From: Cladocopium goreaui
Taxonomy: Eukaryota > Sar > Dinophyceae > Suessiales > Symbiodiniaceae
Reading direction: 5' to 3'
Length of the DNA: 64,000 nucleotides
NCBI GenBank assembly: GCA_947184155.2
Contig: CAMXCT020001510.1
Location: forward strand, 84,301 to 148,300
Position 1 is the stretch's first letter. Every line of letters starts with the position of its first letter. The notes under the pieces were generated by a model. The model saw only the letters and a list, made by a program, of their open reading frames with translations. It did not search any database and was not told the DNA's origin. Both the position numbers and the translations under genes were made by a program. Shown here in pieces: positions 54,734 through 64,000 of the stretch.

Positions 54734-55085
54734 CTACTCAGGGCCAAAAAGTATCACTCAACAAGTCAATTTTTGGTGGGAAATTAAGTTCGAGCAATGC
54801 CCAACCCAAATTTTGGATTTTTCATTTTCGTAGCTCCGTTAGGGCTTTCAATGGATGTCCACTGTCGTAGCTCCCGGCCTGCTATCGTAGCATGGTGTCG
54901 CGGGCCGGCACGGTGTTGCCGGCCGGCAGGGGGTCACCGGCCGCGCCTGGCAGAGGTAGCCATATCAGCTTGCAGTATCTTTCCTTGCAGTCCACAGTAT
55001 GTTACACTTAGTATCAGACTTAGTATCAGTTGGCAACCACCTTCACGTAGCATTTTATCGCCACTACCTACACTTTCAAACAACA

Positions 55086-55249
55086 GTTGTGCCCCTCAAA
55101 ACCTGCGGCCATTGCCAGATCCCGCTGCCACAGCTGCCACAGCCCAAAGGCACCGGAGGCTGGGGTTTCGGTGGCGGCGTCACTGGTCCTGGCTGCCGGA
55201 AGCTGTCACGAAACCGGCCGAGACGTGTGCTTGAACAAAGAGTTGCTGC
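55086..55249 (+). CDS. Internal exon with possible zinc knuckle
   Basis: Acceptor AAACAACAG; frame VPLKTCGHCQIPLPQLPQPK, GTGGWGFGGGVTGPGCRKLS, RNRPRRVLEQRVAA to a donor T then GTGAAA. CGHC plus a later Cys is zinc-binding-like but incomplete. If the donor is skipped the frame continues to TGA at 55323. Confidence 0.6.
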
Positions 55250-55340
55250 CTGTGAAAACGATGATTCTGTTTCTGAGTTCAGGCTGCACTTTCCAAATCC
55301 ATTTCCTTCCAATTCACATCTGACATAACAACAACAGCAG

Positions 55341-55472
55341 ATGCCAACCTCTGATCTCCAACTTGCTAAGTTCCCCACTCAGCAAGCTGTCAAGGTTGCC
55401 CAGGACCTTCGTGCTAGCCGCATACCTGAAAGTGCTTGGCACGTGGATCAGTCTGGGAGCCTGATACAGAGG
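55341..55472 (+). CDS. Internal exon, plus strand
   Basis: Acceptor ACAACAACAG; frame QMPTSDLQLAKFPTQQAVKV, AQDLRASRIPESAWHVDQSG, SLIQ to donor AG then GTGATG. Strong codon use. One of the few confidently plus-strand exons. It starts in phase 0, so its direct link to 55086-55249 is not settled. Confidence 0.6.
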
Positions 55473-55479
55473 TGATGAA

Positions 55480-56220
55480 AAGAGAAAAACATCGGGGGAA
55501 TTATATATACAGATAGTGTGGTAAACCCAAGTATAAACTATCCCAAATATGACCCAAAATGGGTGCTATAAACAATCCCAAATGGTAGGTAGGTTAATTA
55601 TTGGTTTTACCAACTGAACACATTGTGTTTCATTTTGTATGAAATCCACAACCATGGCATGGTGATGGTTGTCCCATGTCCATTGGGGAAATTGTTTTTC
55701 ACCAAGCACTGATGATGTTGAACCAAACCCTGTTTGACCGCAAATGGAAGATACGTCATATTGGTTTCAATGAATCACTGACTTAAACTATAGAAAATGC
55801 TGGCTCAGATGCACCCTCCGGATAATTAATATGCAAGTGTTTCCGCGTACTGCAACAATTGCAGACTATATTTGAAGATAGATTAAATTTGTTTTATTCA
55901 AAAGTTGAGGATATCCCCAAACACCGTGGATTACCAGCATTTTCTCCATCAAAAGTCATTCAATTCATCACCATCCTGAACCATTCAATCATTTCATCAC
56001 CATCCATCAGGTTTGTCTTCAAATAAGATACACCCCCCAAAGTCGATGATTTAGAACCTCATTTTACTCATTAACACAGCCATAACCTGGCCGTAACTCC
56101 CCCATTTCTGGGCAAACCATCATGAATATCCCCATTAGACTCCCCATGTCTTATGATTTTGGGGGTTCCTCAATGTTCCTAAAAAGGGGGTACCCCAAGT
56201 CACCATGGGGTTCGATGATG
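55480..56220. other. Non-coding
   Basis: AT-rich; includes ATTCATCACCATCC repeats (55960-56010) and a GGTACC-core dispersed repeat fragment (56150-56215). Confidence 0.5.
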
Positions 56221-56228
56221 ATTTCTGG

Positions 56229-56325
56229 TACGCCCGCGCCTGGTCCGTCGCAAGTCGCCTTGTTTCTGGCCCTTGGCCGTCACTTTTGGGCCCCCTGAGG
56301 TGACCTCAGCGAAAGTCATTTAAAG
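56229..56325 (-). CDS. Candidate basic exon
   Basis: Frame TFAEVTSGGPKVTAKGQKQG, DLRRTRRGRTRN with good codon use. Boundaries unclear, possibly a GC donor. Confidence 0.35.
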
Positions 56326-56358
56326 TTGTGATGCATGGATTATGGCAGAGCGAACCCG

Positions 56359-56706
56359 CTCATTTCTCTCTCTCTCTCTCTCTCCCTCCCTCCCTCTCTC
56401 TCTCTCTCTCTGTGTATCTGCCAATCTGTCTATCTGCCAATCTGTCTATCTGCCAATCTGTCTATCTACCTTCTCTATCTAGCTATCTATCTACCTATCT
56501 ATCTAATCTAACCTAATCTAAAATCTATATAATCTATTGTAATCTAACTTAATCTAACCTAATCTAACCTAATCTAACCTAATCTAACCTAATCTCATCT
56601 CGTCTAATCTCATATCGTCTAATCTCATCTTGTCTAATCTAATCCTTATCTTATCTTATCTGATCCTATCCTATCCTATCCTATCCATCTATCTCTCTGT
56701 CTGTCG

Positions 56707-56754
<48 letters not shown>

Positions 56755-56757
56755 GTT
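56359..56757. repeat. Compound microsatellite
   Basis: (CT)n, then (CTATCTGCCAATCTGT)n, (AATCTAACCT)n, (CTAATCTCAT)n, (CTATC)n and (CTGT)n/(CTAT)n in succession. The plus strand is almost free of G. Confidence 0.97.
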
Positions 56758-56779
56758 TTTGGACAGCTCAACGTCCAAA

Positions 56780-57010
56780 AGTGGTCCGAGCGTGGCGTGC
56801 TTTTAACAGTTTGACTTCGAAATGTGCTTCGCGCCACAACGGCGTGCAATGTTTGAACACCTCAACTTCCAAAAGCATATGCTTCGCGCCACGACGGCTT
56901 GTGCTCTTTAAACATCGCAAATACCAAACATGCTCCGAACCCGCAGAGTTTTTTTTCAACGCGTTCACTTCGATATGTACTTCGCGCCACAGCGGAGTGC
57001 AATTTTTGAT
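56780..57010. repeat. Decayed tandem repeat with TTCGCGCCAC
   Basis: CTTCGCGCCAC(A/G)(A/G)CGG recurs near 56825, 56887 and 56982 with similar flanks (TTGAACACCTCAACTTCCAAA). A 146-codon frame overlaps, but looks like a by-product. Confidence 0.55.
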
Positions 57011-57389
57011 CTCTCATCTGACCAGATGTCTCCGCACCTGCCGCTTTAGCGAGCCTACTTTTCGACCCTCGGGAGCCACAAAACATTGGGAAAACACAGT
57101 GATTCGTGACTTTTCTACCTTTTCGTGCACCTTGATCTTCTATCTTCTGACTCTTTCTCTTCTCTGCCTGCTCTCACCACTGTTGCTGCATCTGTCCATA
57201 AGTCGGAAGTTTGACTTCTAAACTTCCTTCGGTTATGTTGTTTGATGTTATTTGTGGATATTAATGTGTGTGTGTCTACATAACATGGGTACTCCATGGT
57301 ATGCCAAGAATTGGCAGGGTGGTTTACGAATGAATATGTGTTTTACAAGTACTGGGGTTTACGAATGCCTGTTTTGAAAGTACTAGTAC

Positions 57390-57539
57390 CTGAAAATCAC
57401 ATTGGAGAGAATTGGATTGACAGCCAACAATGACCAGAATTTGTGGTCCCCTGGACCTTAAATTTCGATTTATACCCACATCATCCCACATCTGGTATCC
57501 TTCTGGTGTCCACTGACAAGTCCACTTAGGGTATATCAT
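57390..57539 (-). CDS. Internal exon, unknown
   Basis: Frame WTCQWTPEGYQMWDDVGINR, NLRSRGPQILVIVGCQSNSL, QCDFQ ends at donor TTTTCAG then GTACTA. Upstream boundary unclear. Confidence 0.5.
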
Positions 57540-57607
57540 GTGGCCAGGATATTTCGGAGGTGATTCCCGATGTTCCCCCTATGAATCCATCATCTATGGT
57601 GAGGTCG

Positions 57608-57778
57608 TTAATTATGAGGTCGCTTGAAATTGGCCCAGCAGTCTATCAATACAGAGCAGCTGGAAAACTCTTTGTGAACAGCAGTCGCAAAAGAGCGCGG
57701 TGTGGGCTCAGAATGCTCGGGCATCCGGTCCACCGAACGAAAATTTGCGGCTTTAAAAACCAACGCCATGCCGGGTGC
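57608..57778 (-). CDS. Terminal exon, unknown protein
   Basis: 56 codons plus TAA after acceptor CTGTTTCGCAG, phase 0. Encodes APGMALVFKAANFRSVDRMP, EHSEPTPRSFATAVHKEFSS, CSVLIDCWANFKRPHN. Confidence 0.6.
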   Translation of the reverse strand, partial: APGMALVFKAANFRSVDRMPEHSEPTPRSFATAVHKEFSSCSVLIDCWANFKRPHN

Positions 57779-58189
57779 CTGCGAAACAGGGCTTCTTGGT
57801 CATGAGTCATGAGTCACGAGATTCTATGCAGTCAGGGTCATGCACAAGATGCCAAAGGACCAACAGACTATTTCAATTATTGCATCAGTTGAATCCATGA
57901 TCAACAATTGCTATCAATACAGTGCCAGTCTGAAACTTGCACCTACATCATCTACAAGACATAAAAAGATATAAAAAGTGGCTCAGTAGGATGGTGAATC
58001 ACTGCTGATTCCTCAAATACACCACAAAAACCAATATTTGGGGTCATCTTTCTGATGGTCGGTGGTGGACCCAGCCTACTTTGGAATCCTACAGAGATCC
58101 TAGAGTGGTTCACCCTGATGTCTAATATGGTTCGGGCCAGAAAAGTATCTGGGCAAAAATAAGAAATAAAAAAGTCATTTGGGGCGCAT

Positions 58190-58680
58190 TGTAATATATA
58201 TATATATACATATTATATAGTGATATGTGTATTTTAATGAGATTTATATATATGTGTGTGTGTACATGTGTACATTATAATGATATATATATATATATTC
58301 ATGATATACATATATATATATATATTAATGATATCTATATATATATTATAATGATATATATATATCATTATATATTATAATGATATATATATATATCATT
58401 ATACTATATGTTATAATGATATATATATATATAGTTGTATATATATATTATATAATTATATTTATTATAATAATTATATATATATTATAGCCATATATAT
58501 ATATATTATAACTGTATATATTAGAATGATATAGATGTGTATTATAATGATGTAGATGTATATTATAATGTGATATATATATATATAGAGAGAGATATTA
58601 TAATGATACAAATATATATATATACTACAGTATAATGAGATATACATATATAATCATATATATATATACACTTGTAATTC
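58190..58680. repeat. TATATATTATAATGA microsatellite block
   Basis: Repeats of about 20-30 bp built from (TA)n plus TATTATAATGA. Confidence 0.95.
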
Positions 58681-58768
58681 ATTTCAAGCCATCATGTACA
58701 GTGAGGTCCCTGCGACGTCGTACTAATTCTCCGGGAATGATCTTTCGGAGATTCCATCGTCTTTAAGC

Positions 58769-59000
58769 TCAAGCTCTGCTGAGGCGCAGGACCCAACCTC
58801 CATTCAAAAGTTCACAAAGTGACGGGGGTTTGAAGACTCTGCTTCTTGCTGATGTCTTGGCCCATGGGATCTCTTTTCGTATGAAGATGCTTGGAGGCTC
58901 CAAGAAACATGTCCGTCTTTGCTGCAGAATTGAGCTTTCTACATCAACAATACCAACTTCAGCTTCAGATAGGTTCAGTATCCAGGGAAGCTGTTGGCGA
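58769..59000 (-). CDS. Candidate exon(s)
   Basis: Minus frame LPWILNLSEAEVGIVDVESS, ILQQRRTCFLEPPSIFIRKE, IPWAKTSARSRVFKPPSLCE to TGA. A plus frame (TLLLADVLAHGISFRMKMLG) competes in the same interval. Confidence 0.4.
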
Positions 59001-59012
59001 ATTTTCCAGGTG

Positions 59013-59150
59013 ATTTTCCAGGTGTTGTCCAATCCCCCAGGAGATCCATGTGCTGGCAAAGGTCAAACCATTGCCGCGCTGACAATTTTCAGATTCTCCC
59101 CGAAAAAGTTGCATGCCGGAGGCCCAGACTTCTCCATCGAAAAAAATATG
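59013..59150 (-). CDS. Internal exon, unknown
   Basis: Frame FDGEVWASGMQLFRGESENC, QRGNGLTFASTWISWGIGQH with protein-like composition and codons. Boundaries approximate. Confidence 0.5.
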
Positions 59151-59202
59151 TCAATAACATTTGTTTCCAAACCATGTTGTGGTATTTGACCGTATTTGAC
59201 TG

Positions 59203-59306
59203 ATGCTTGCCACAAAATCCAATCATGGGCCCATGGATCCTGCGAGGAGAAACATGCAGATCTCGGAGCAGCTGCTGGTAGCGCTCTAAAAGGCGGCCCC
59301 ATAACA
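59203..59306 (-). CDS. Internal exon, helical
   Basis: Acceptor GGCCGTCAG; frame LWGRLLERYQQLLRDLHVSP, RRIHGPMIGF to a GTGGCA donor or slightly beyond. Amphipathic helix. Confidence 0.55.
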
Positions 59307-59368
59307 CTGACGGCCCCGCGGTCTCCCTGCATCTTGCAGATGCAAGTGGAAAAACTCGGGAGTCCCCC

Positions 59369-59560
59369 TTGGGGCAATGGGTGAACTGGTTGGAGGTTGA
59401 GCTACGAATTTCTGAAGAGTTTCCTAAAGCCGCCAGTCAATTGAAATCAAGCGAAATTGCGAAATCATCCTCGCAGTTGTTTTTTTCAAATTTACAAATT
59501 TTGAAACCACCAACCAGCGAAGGTCCAACAAACGTGTTGGATGCCCTCAGAACTGAATAA
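59369..59560 (+). CDS. Candidate ORF/exon
   Basis: Frame NWLEVELRISEEFPKAASQL, KSSEIAKSSSQLFFSNLQIL. The only plus-strand candidate here; weak. Confidence 0.3.
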   Translation: MGQWVNWLEVELRISEEFPKAASQLKSSEIAKSSSQLFFSNLQILKPPTSEGPTNVLDALRTE

Positions 59561-59929
59561 ACAAGGGGGGGCCTGAGAACCCAAAAGCAAAACGACAGCA
59601 AACAAGTTTGAGTAATACTGATAATTGGTTTATTTCTTTTTCGCCTCTTGCCAGCTTCTTTTTAGAAGATGAACATTATGGACGCATTCACTGCAAATTT
59701 CATTTTTCCCCACCTGCCAGGTGAGGGTTGTTTGATTTTATCAGAGTTGTTCTCCTCGGCTAGCTGTCCTCCTCGTCCTCGTCCTCCTCCTCCTCCTCCT
59801 CCTCGTCCTCCGCCTTCTCCTCCTCCTCTGCCTCCTCCTCCAGTTTCTCCTCGATCATGTCTGCATCAACTTCCACCTCAACTTCCGCCTTGCCAACTCT
59901 TCGCCAAGCTCTTTGCCAACTTCCCAGCT

Positions 59930-60115
59930 CAGTGCACCGGTGGACCTCAACCTGGGACCAAACCAGCTCAGTGTGCACCGCTGGACCTCAACCTGGGGAT
60001 CTGCCCAGCTCAGTGTGCACCGCTGGACCTCAACCTGGGACCTTCCCAGCTCAGTGTGCACCGCTGGACCTCAACCTGGGACCTTCCCAGCTCAGTGTGC
60101 ACTGCTGGACCTCAA
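59930..60115. repeat. 41-bp minisatellite, 4-5 units
   Basis: The unit contains CAGCTCAGTGTGCACCGCTG and GACCTCAACCTGGGACC; homologous to the 40-bp units at 20541-20740. Confidence 0.95.
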
Positions 60116-60117
60116 TG

Positions 60118-60310
60118 GCCAGATAGAATACCAGAAGATATGCCAGATAGAGTGTTAGAAGATATGTCAGATAGAATGCCATAAGATATGCCAGAACATA
60201 TTGCAGAAGATATGCCAGGTAGAATGCCAGAAGATATGCCAGATAGAATGCCAGAAGATATGCTAGATAAAATGCCAGAAGATATGTCAGATAGAATGCC
60301 AGAAGATTTG
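60118..60310. repeat. 24-bp tandem repeat
   Basis: GAAGATATGCCAGATAGAAT + GCCA repeated about eight times. It reads as an eight-residue repeat in any frame (MPEDMPDR plus; LLAFYLAY minus). Confidence 0.95.
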
Positions 60311-60469
60311 CCAGTAACAAAACGTATAAATATCATGGTGGGGATAACTCGAAGTAAAGTAATTTCAGCACTGCGCGGAAACATTGAGTGACAGTGTGCA
60401 ATAGCCAAGCAAGCTCATTTGAGCACGGTCATGCGACGGCGGCTGATTTCCAAATCAACCTCTCACCTC

Positions 60470-60645
60470 TCCTTTCCTTTCCCTTCCTTCCCTTCCTTTT
60501 CCGTCCTTTCCCTTCCTTTCCCTTTCTTTCCCTTTCTTTCCCTTCCTTTCCCTTTCTTTCCGTTCCTTTCCCGTCCTTTCCATTCCTTTCCCTTCCTTTC
60601 CCTTCCTGTCCCTTCCGTTCCCTTCCTTTCCCTTTCTTTCCCGAA
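60470..60645. repeat. Polypyrimidine (CCTTTCCCTT)n array
   Basis: About seventeen 10-bp units. The same motif recurs at 63836-64000. Confidence 0.97.
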
Positions 60646-60649
60646 TGCA

Positions 60650-61320
60650 TGCGTAGCAAGGGTTCCCGTTGCCCAACCGTCCGCAACCACTCGCAACCGT
60701 CCGCGCGATTGCTATATGGCCGTGCCTCTGGTAAGTTCTCCAAAAGGGGTAATTTTTGCGTTTCGCGTGGCAGGCGTGGCACTTCGTGACATTCAGACGT
60801 GTTTTGTAACGTGTCGAAAGTCATTGTGTGTGTGGCAGGCGCAATACTTTTGCGACGTTTTCAGAGGATGCGTTGCAGTTCTCGTGGCAGGCGCAGCACT
60901 TTGGACGTGTCCATCGTCATTTTGCGTGGCAGGCGCAGCACTTTAGACGCGTAGTGTTGCGTGTTTTTTACGAGGCGCATTGGCAGGGCTGCGTCAAGTG
61001 GCGACAAGGTGCAGATTCCGTGGCAGACGTGGCATTTTGTGAGATGTGCTGAAAATTGACGGAAGCCTCCCACGAAACATCGATTTTGAGGTAGCAAATT
61101 TAAAGGCTCGTACGAAAACTCGTGGGAAAATTTTGAAGCTACAAAGTGTGAAAATTGGAGGACGTCTCGCACGAAAGGCTCGTTTTGATGCTCCCACATC
61201 TCTCGTCTCAAGTCTCTGGTTTTCCTGTGGCGTCGCCGTGTCTATGGGGGAAGCTGCAAAATCTCTCCTTTTCGAAGGTTTCCAAGCAGGTTGTCATGTC
61301 GTTTTGCGTGGCAGGGGTGG
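60650..61320. repeat. Degenerate GTGGCAGGCG repeat
   Basis: GCGTGGCAGGCG(T/C)(G/A)GCA(C)TTT recurs about every 60-70 bp between 60745 and 61030 and again at 61307, at the start of the next array. Open frames here are patchy. Confidence 0.6.
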
Positions 61321-62825
61321 CACTTTACACTCTACACTCCCCACTCTACACTCCACACTGCACACTCTACACTCCACCACACCCTACACTTTGCACACTC
61401 CTCACTCCACACTTTACACTTTACACTCTACACGCCACACTCCACACTCGACACTTTCCACTCCACACTCTACACTCCACACTTTACACTCCACACGCCT
61501 CACTCCACAATTTACACTTTACACTCCTCACACCACACTCTACAATTTACACTTTGCACTTTCCACTCCCCCTTCACACTCTACACTTTACACTCTACAC
61601 TCCACAGTTTACACTTTGGACTCCACACTTTAAACTTTGCACTCCTACACACTCCTACACACTCCACACTCTACACCCCACGCTCCACCACACTCCACAC
61701 TCTACACCCCACACTCCACCACACTCCACACTCTACACCCCACACTCCACCACACTCCACACTTTACACTCCACACTCCACAAACTACACTTTCCACTCC
61801 ACACTCCACACTCTACACTTTACACTCCACACTCCTCACTCCACAATTTACACTTTACACTCCTCACTCCTCACTCCACACTTTACACTTTGCACTTTGC
61901 ACTCCTCACTCCACACTTTACACTCCACACTTTACTCTCCACACTCCGCACTCTACACTTTACGCTGTACACTTTACACTCTACACTCCACACTTTACAT
62001 TTTCAACTCCTCACTCCACACTTTACATTTTACACTCCTCACTCCACTCCACACTCCGCACTCTACACTTTCCACTCCACACTTCACACTCTGCACTTTT
62101 CACTCCACACTCCGCACTCTACACTTTACACTCCATACTCTTCACTTTACATTTTTCACTCCACACTTTACATTTTACACTCCTCACTCCACGCTTTACA
62201 CCCCACACTCCACACTTCCCACTTTACACACCACACTCTACACTTTACACTCCACACTTTACACTCCACACTCCTCACTTTATACTCCACACTCCACACT
62301 CTACAGTTTCCACTCCACACTCTACACTTTACACTCCTCACTCCTCACTCCACACTTTATACTTTACACGCCACACTTTACAGTTTGCACTTTACACTCC
62401 CCACTCAACACTTTACACTCCACACTCCACACTTTACACTCCACACTCCACACTCTACACTTTACGCTCTACACTTTACACTCTACACTCCACACTTCAC
62501 ACTTTACACTCCACGCTTTCCTCTCCACGCTTTGGACTCCACACTTTACACTCCACACTTTACACTCCACACTTTTACGCTCCACACTCCACAGTCTACA
62601 CTTTACACTCCACACTCTACACTCCACACTCCACACCTTACCCACTGCACACTCCACACTTTACACTCCACACTCCTCACTCCACACTTTACACTCCACA
62701 CTTCCCACTTTACACTCCACACACTACACTTTACACTCCACACTCCACACTTTACACTCCACACGCCGCACTCTACACTTTACACTCTACACTCCACACT
62801 CTACACTGTCCACTCCACACTGCAG
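61320..62825. repeat. G-free satellite (CACTCTACACTTTACACTCC)n
   Basis: Sub-repeats of 6-8 bp (CTCCACA, CTCTACA, CTTTACA) for 1.5 kb with very few G on the plus strand. A 533-codon plus frame results from absence of stops in the repeat and is not regarded as a gene. Confidence 0.95.
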
Positions 62826-62939
62826 ACTGGTAACGGGGGCAGTATGTATATACGAGACTGTTCAAATAAACTATTGCAGAAAATTGTTCTGAGTGACTGC
62901 ATATCCATTTCGGGTTCGTGGGCTGCATCTTGTTCTTCT

Positions 62940-63835
62940 CCCCGCCTATTTCCAGCCACTCCCTTGCACCCACGCCGTCCGCAGCCGTCCGCGCCATTCT
63001 CCTCACCCATTTCCCGTCCGCAGCCGTCCGCGCAGCCAAGCTCGCTCATCTCCAGCGGCTTCTTCTCCCCACCCATTTCCAGCCACTCCCTTGCACCCAC
63101 GCCGTCCGCAGCCGTCCGCGCAATTCTCCCCACCCATTTGCCGTCCGCAGCCGTCCGCGCAGCCAAGCTCGCTCATCACCAGCGGCTTCTTCTCCCGAAC
63201 CATTTCCAGCCACTCCCTTGCACCCACGCCGTCCGCAGCCGTGCGCGCAATTCTCCGCACCCATTTGCCGTCCGCAGCCGTCCGCGCAGCCACGCTCGCT
63301 CATCCCCAGCGGCTTCTTCTCCCCACCCAACCCATTTCCAGCCACTCCCTGGCACCCACGCCGTCCGCAGCCGTCCGCGCAATTTCCCCACCCATTTGCC
63401 GTCCGCAGCCGTCCGCGCAGCCAAGCTCGCCCATCCCCAGCGGCTTCTTCTCCCGACCCTCCCTGCACCCACGCCGTCCGCAGCCGTCCGCGCAATTCTT
63501 CCCATCCATTTGCCGTCCGCAGCTGTCCGCGCAGCCAAGCTCGCTCATCACCAGCGGCTTCTTCTCCACCCATTTCCAGCCACTCCCTCGCACCCACGCC
63601 GTCCGCAGCCATCCGCGCAGCCAAGCTCGCTGATCTCCAGCGGCTTCTTCTCCCCACCCATTTCCAGCCACTCCGTTGCACCCACGCCGTCCGCAACCGT
63701 CCGCGCACTTCTCCGCACCCATTCCCCGTCCGCAGCCGTCCGCGCAGCCAAGCTCGCTCATCACCAGCGGCTTCTTCTCCCCACACATTTCCAGCCACTC
63801 CCTTGCACCCACGCCGTCCGCAGCCGTCCGCTCCA
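62940..63835. repeat. About 127-bp satellite, 7 units
   Basis: Units contain CATTTCCAGCCACTCCCTTG, GCCGTCCGCAGCCGTCCGCG and AGCTCGCTCATCACCAGCGG; unit lengths 99-131 bp. Overlapping frames (246 plus, 250 minus) are by-products. Confidence 0.95.
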
Positions 63836-64000
63836 TGCCTTTCCCTTCCTTTCCCATCCTTTTCCGTTCCTTTCCTATCCTTTCCCTTCCTTTCCCTTCC
63901 TTTCCCATCCTTTCCCTTCCTTTCCCTTCCTTGCCCTTCCTTTCCCTTCCTTTCCCTTCCTTTCCCTTCCCTTTTCCTTCCTTTCCCATCCTTTCCCTTC
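63836..64000. repeat. Polypyrimidine (CCTTTCCCTT)n array, runs off the window
   Basis: Same unit as 60470-60645. Confidence 0.97.

Larger units (their letters stand above)
59708..60365. mobile_element. Composite repeat, copy 2
   Basis: Same boundary words as 20459-21718 (CACCTGCCAGGTGAGGGTTG at the left; TCATGGTGGGGATAACTCGA at the right). The interior is a CTCCTC tract, a 41-bp minisatellite and a 24-bp repeat. Confidence 0.6.

Noticed and set aside
54870-54960. GC-rich palindromic GCCGGC stretch as a coding exon
   Set aside because: Several frames are open on both strands, and the sequence is a short imperfect GGCCGGCA repeat without splice sites.
56359-56757. CRISPR-like array
   Set aside because: The repeats are contiguous microsatellites without unique spacers.
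56781-57221. 146-codon plus ORF
   Set aside because: It overlaps a decayed tandem repeat and its residues lack coding-like codon choice.
61046-62892. Plus-strand ORFs of 195, 398 and 533 codons
   Set aside because: Produced by the G-free CACTCTACACT satellite, which cannot contain TAG or TGA on that strand except by mutation.
62801-63989. Overlapping ORFs of 120-250 codons
   Set aside because: By-products of the 127-bp array; several frames on both strands are open together.

Overview
The window looks like nuclear DNA of a dinoflagellate alga (inference). The signs are: coding sequence cut into very short exons (24 to about 360 bp) between GT-AG and some GC-AG introns; almost all well-supported exons lie on one strand (minus); most of the DNA is AT-rich intron or intergenic sequence, microsatellites, palindromic elements and tandem arrays; and the one clearly recognisable intronless gene, a peptide-methionine sulfoxide reductase, carries what looks like a plastid/thylakoid-lumen presequence. 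I see no rRNA, tRNA, CRISPR or bacterial operon. No complete transcript can be proved from sequence alone, so exons were called from open frames, splice sites, codon use and, where possible, matching intron phase.

Layout. 0-15.5 kb: a long run of short minus-strand exons of unidentified, mostly helical protein(s). 17.5-18.4 kb: msrA-like gene, minus strand. 18.7-20.4 kb: ambiguous exons and one charged, probably coiled-coil exon. 20.46-21.72 kb: a composite repeat with a 40-bp minisatellite, homologous to a second copy at 59.71-60.37 kb. 22.3-31.4 kb: minus-strand exons, including a start-codon exon of a small membrane protein (26.5 kb) and a terminal exon (28.6 kb). 32.4-37.4 kb: the best multi-exon model, a PrsW-family intramembrane protease of ten phase-compatible exons. 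39.4-40.0 kb: three more phase-compatible minus exons.

40.15-46.56 kb: two abutting satellites, a higher-order array of about 760-bp units built on a perfect hairpin motif, then a 60-bp array that is open in five reading frames. 46.6-52 kb: sparse, often strand-ambiguous exons. 53.38-54.73 kb: a five-exon, phase-consistent orphan gene (minus). 55.1-55.5 kb: two plus-strand exons. 56.3-64 kb: microsatellites and five or more tandem arrays, nearly all with a G-poor, pyrimidine-rich plus strand, with a few minus exons at 57.4-59.3 kb.

The MsrA-like protein would repair oxidised methionine, probably in the plastid. The PrsW-like protein would cleave membrane proteins. I see no pathway linking the two. 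The most unusual material is structural: a roughly 104-bp palindromic family sitting in introns (introner-like), the hairpin higher-order satellite, and the duplicated minisatellite element.
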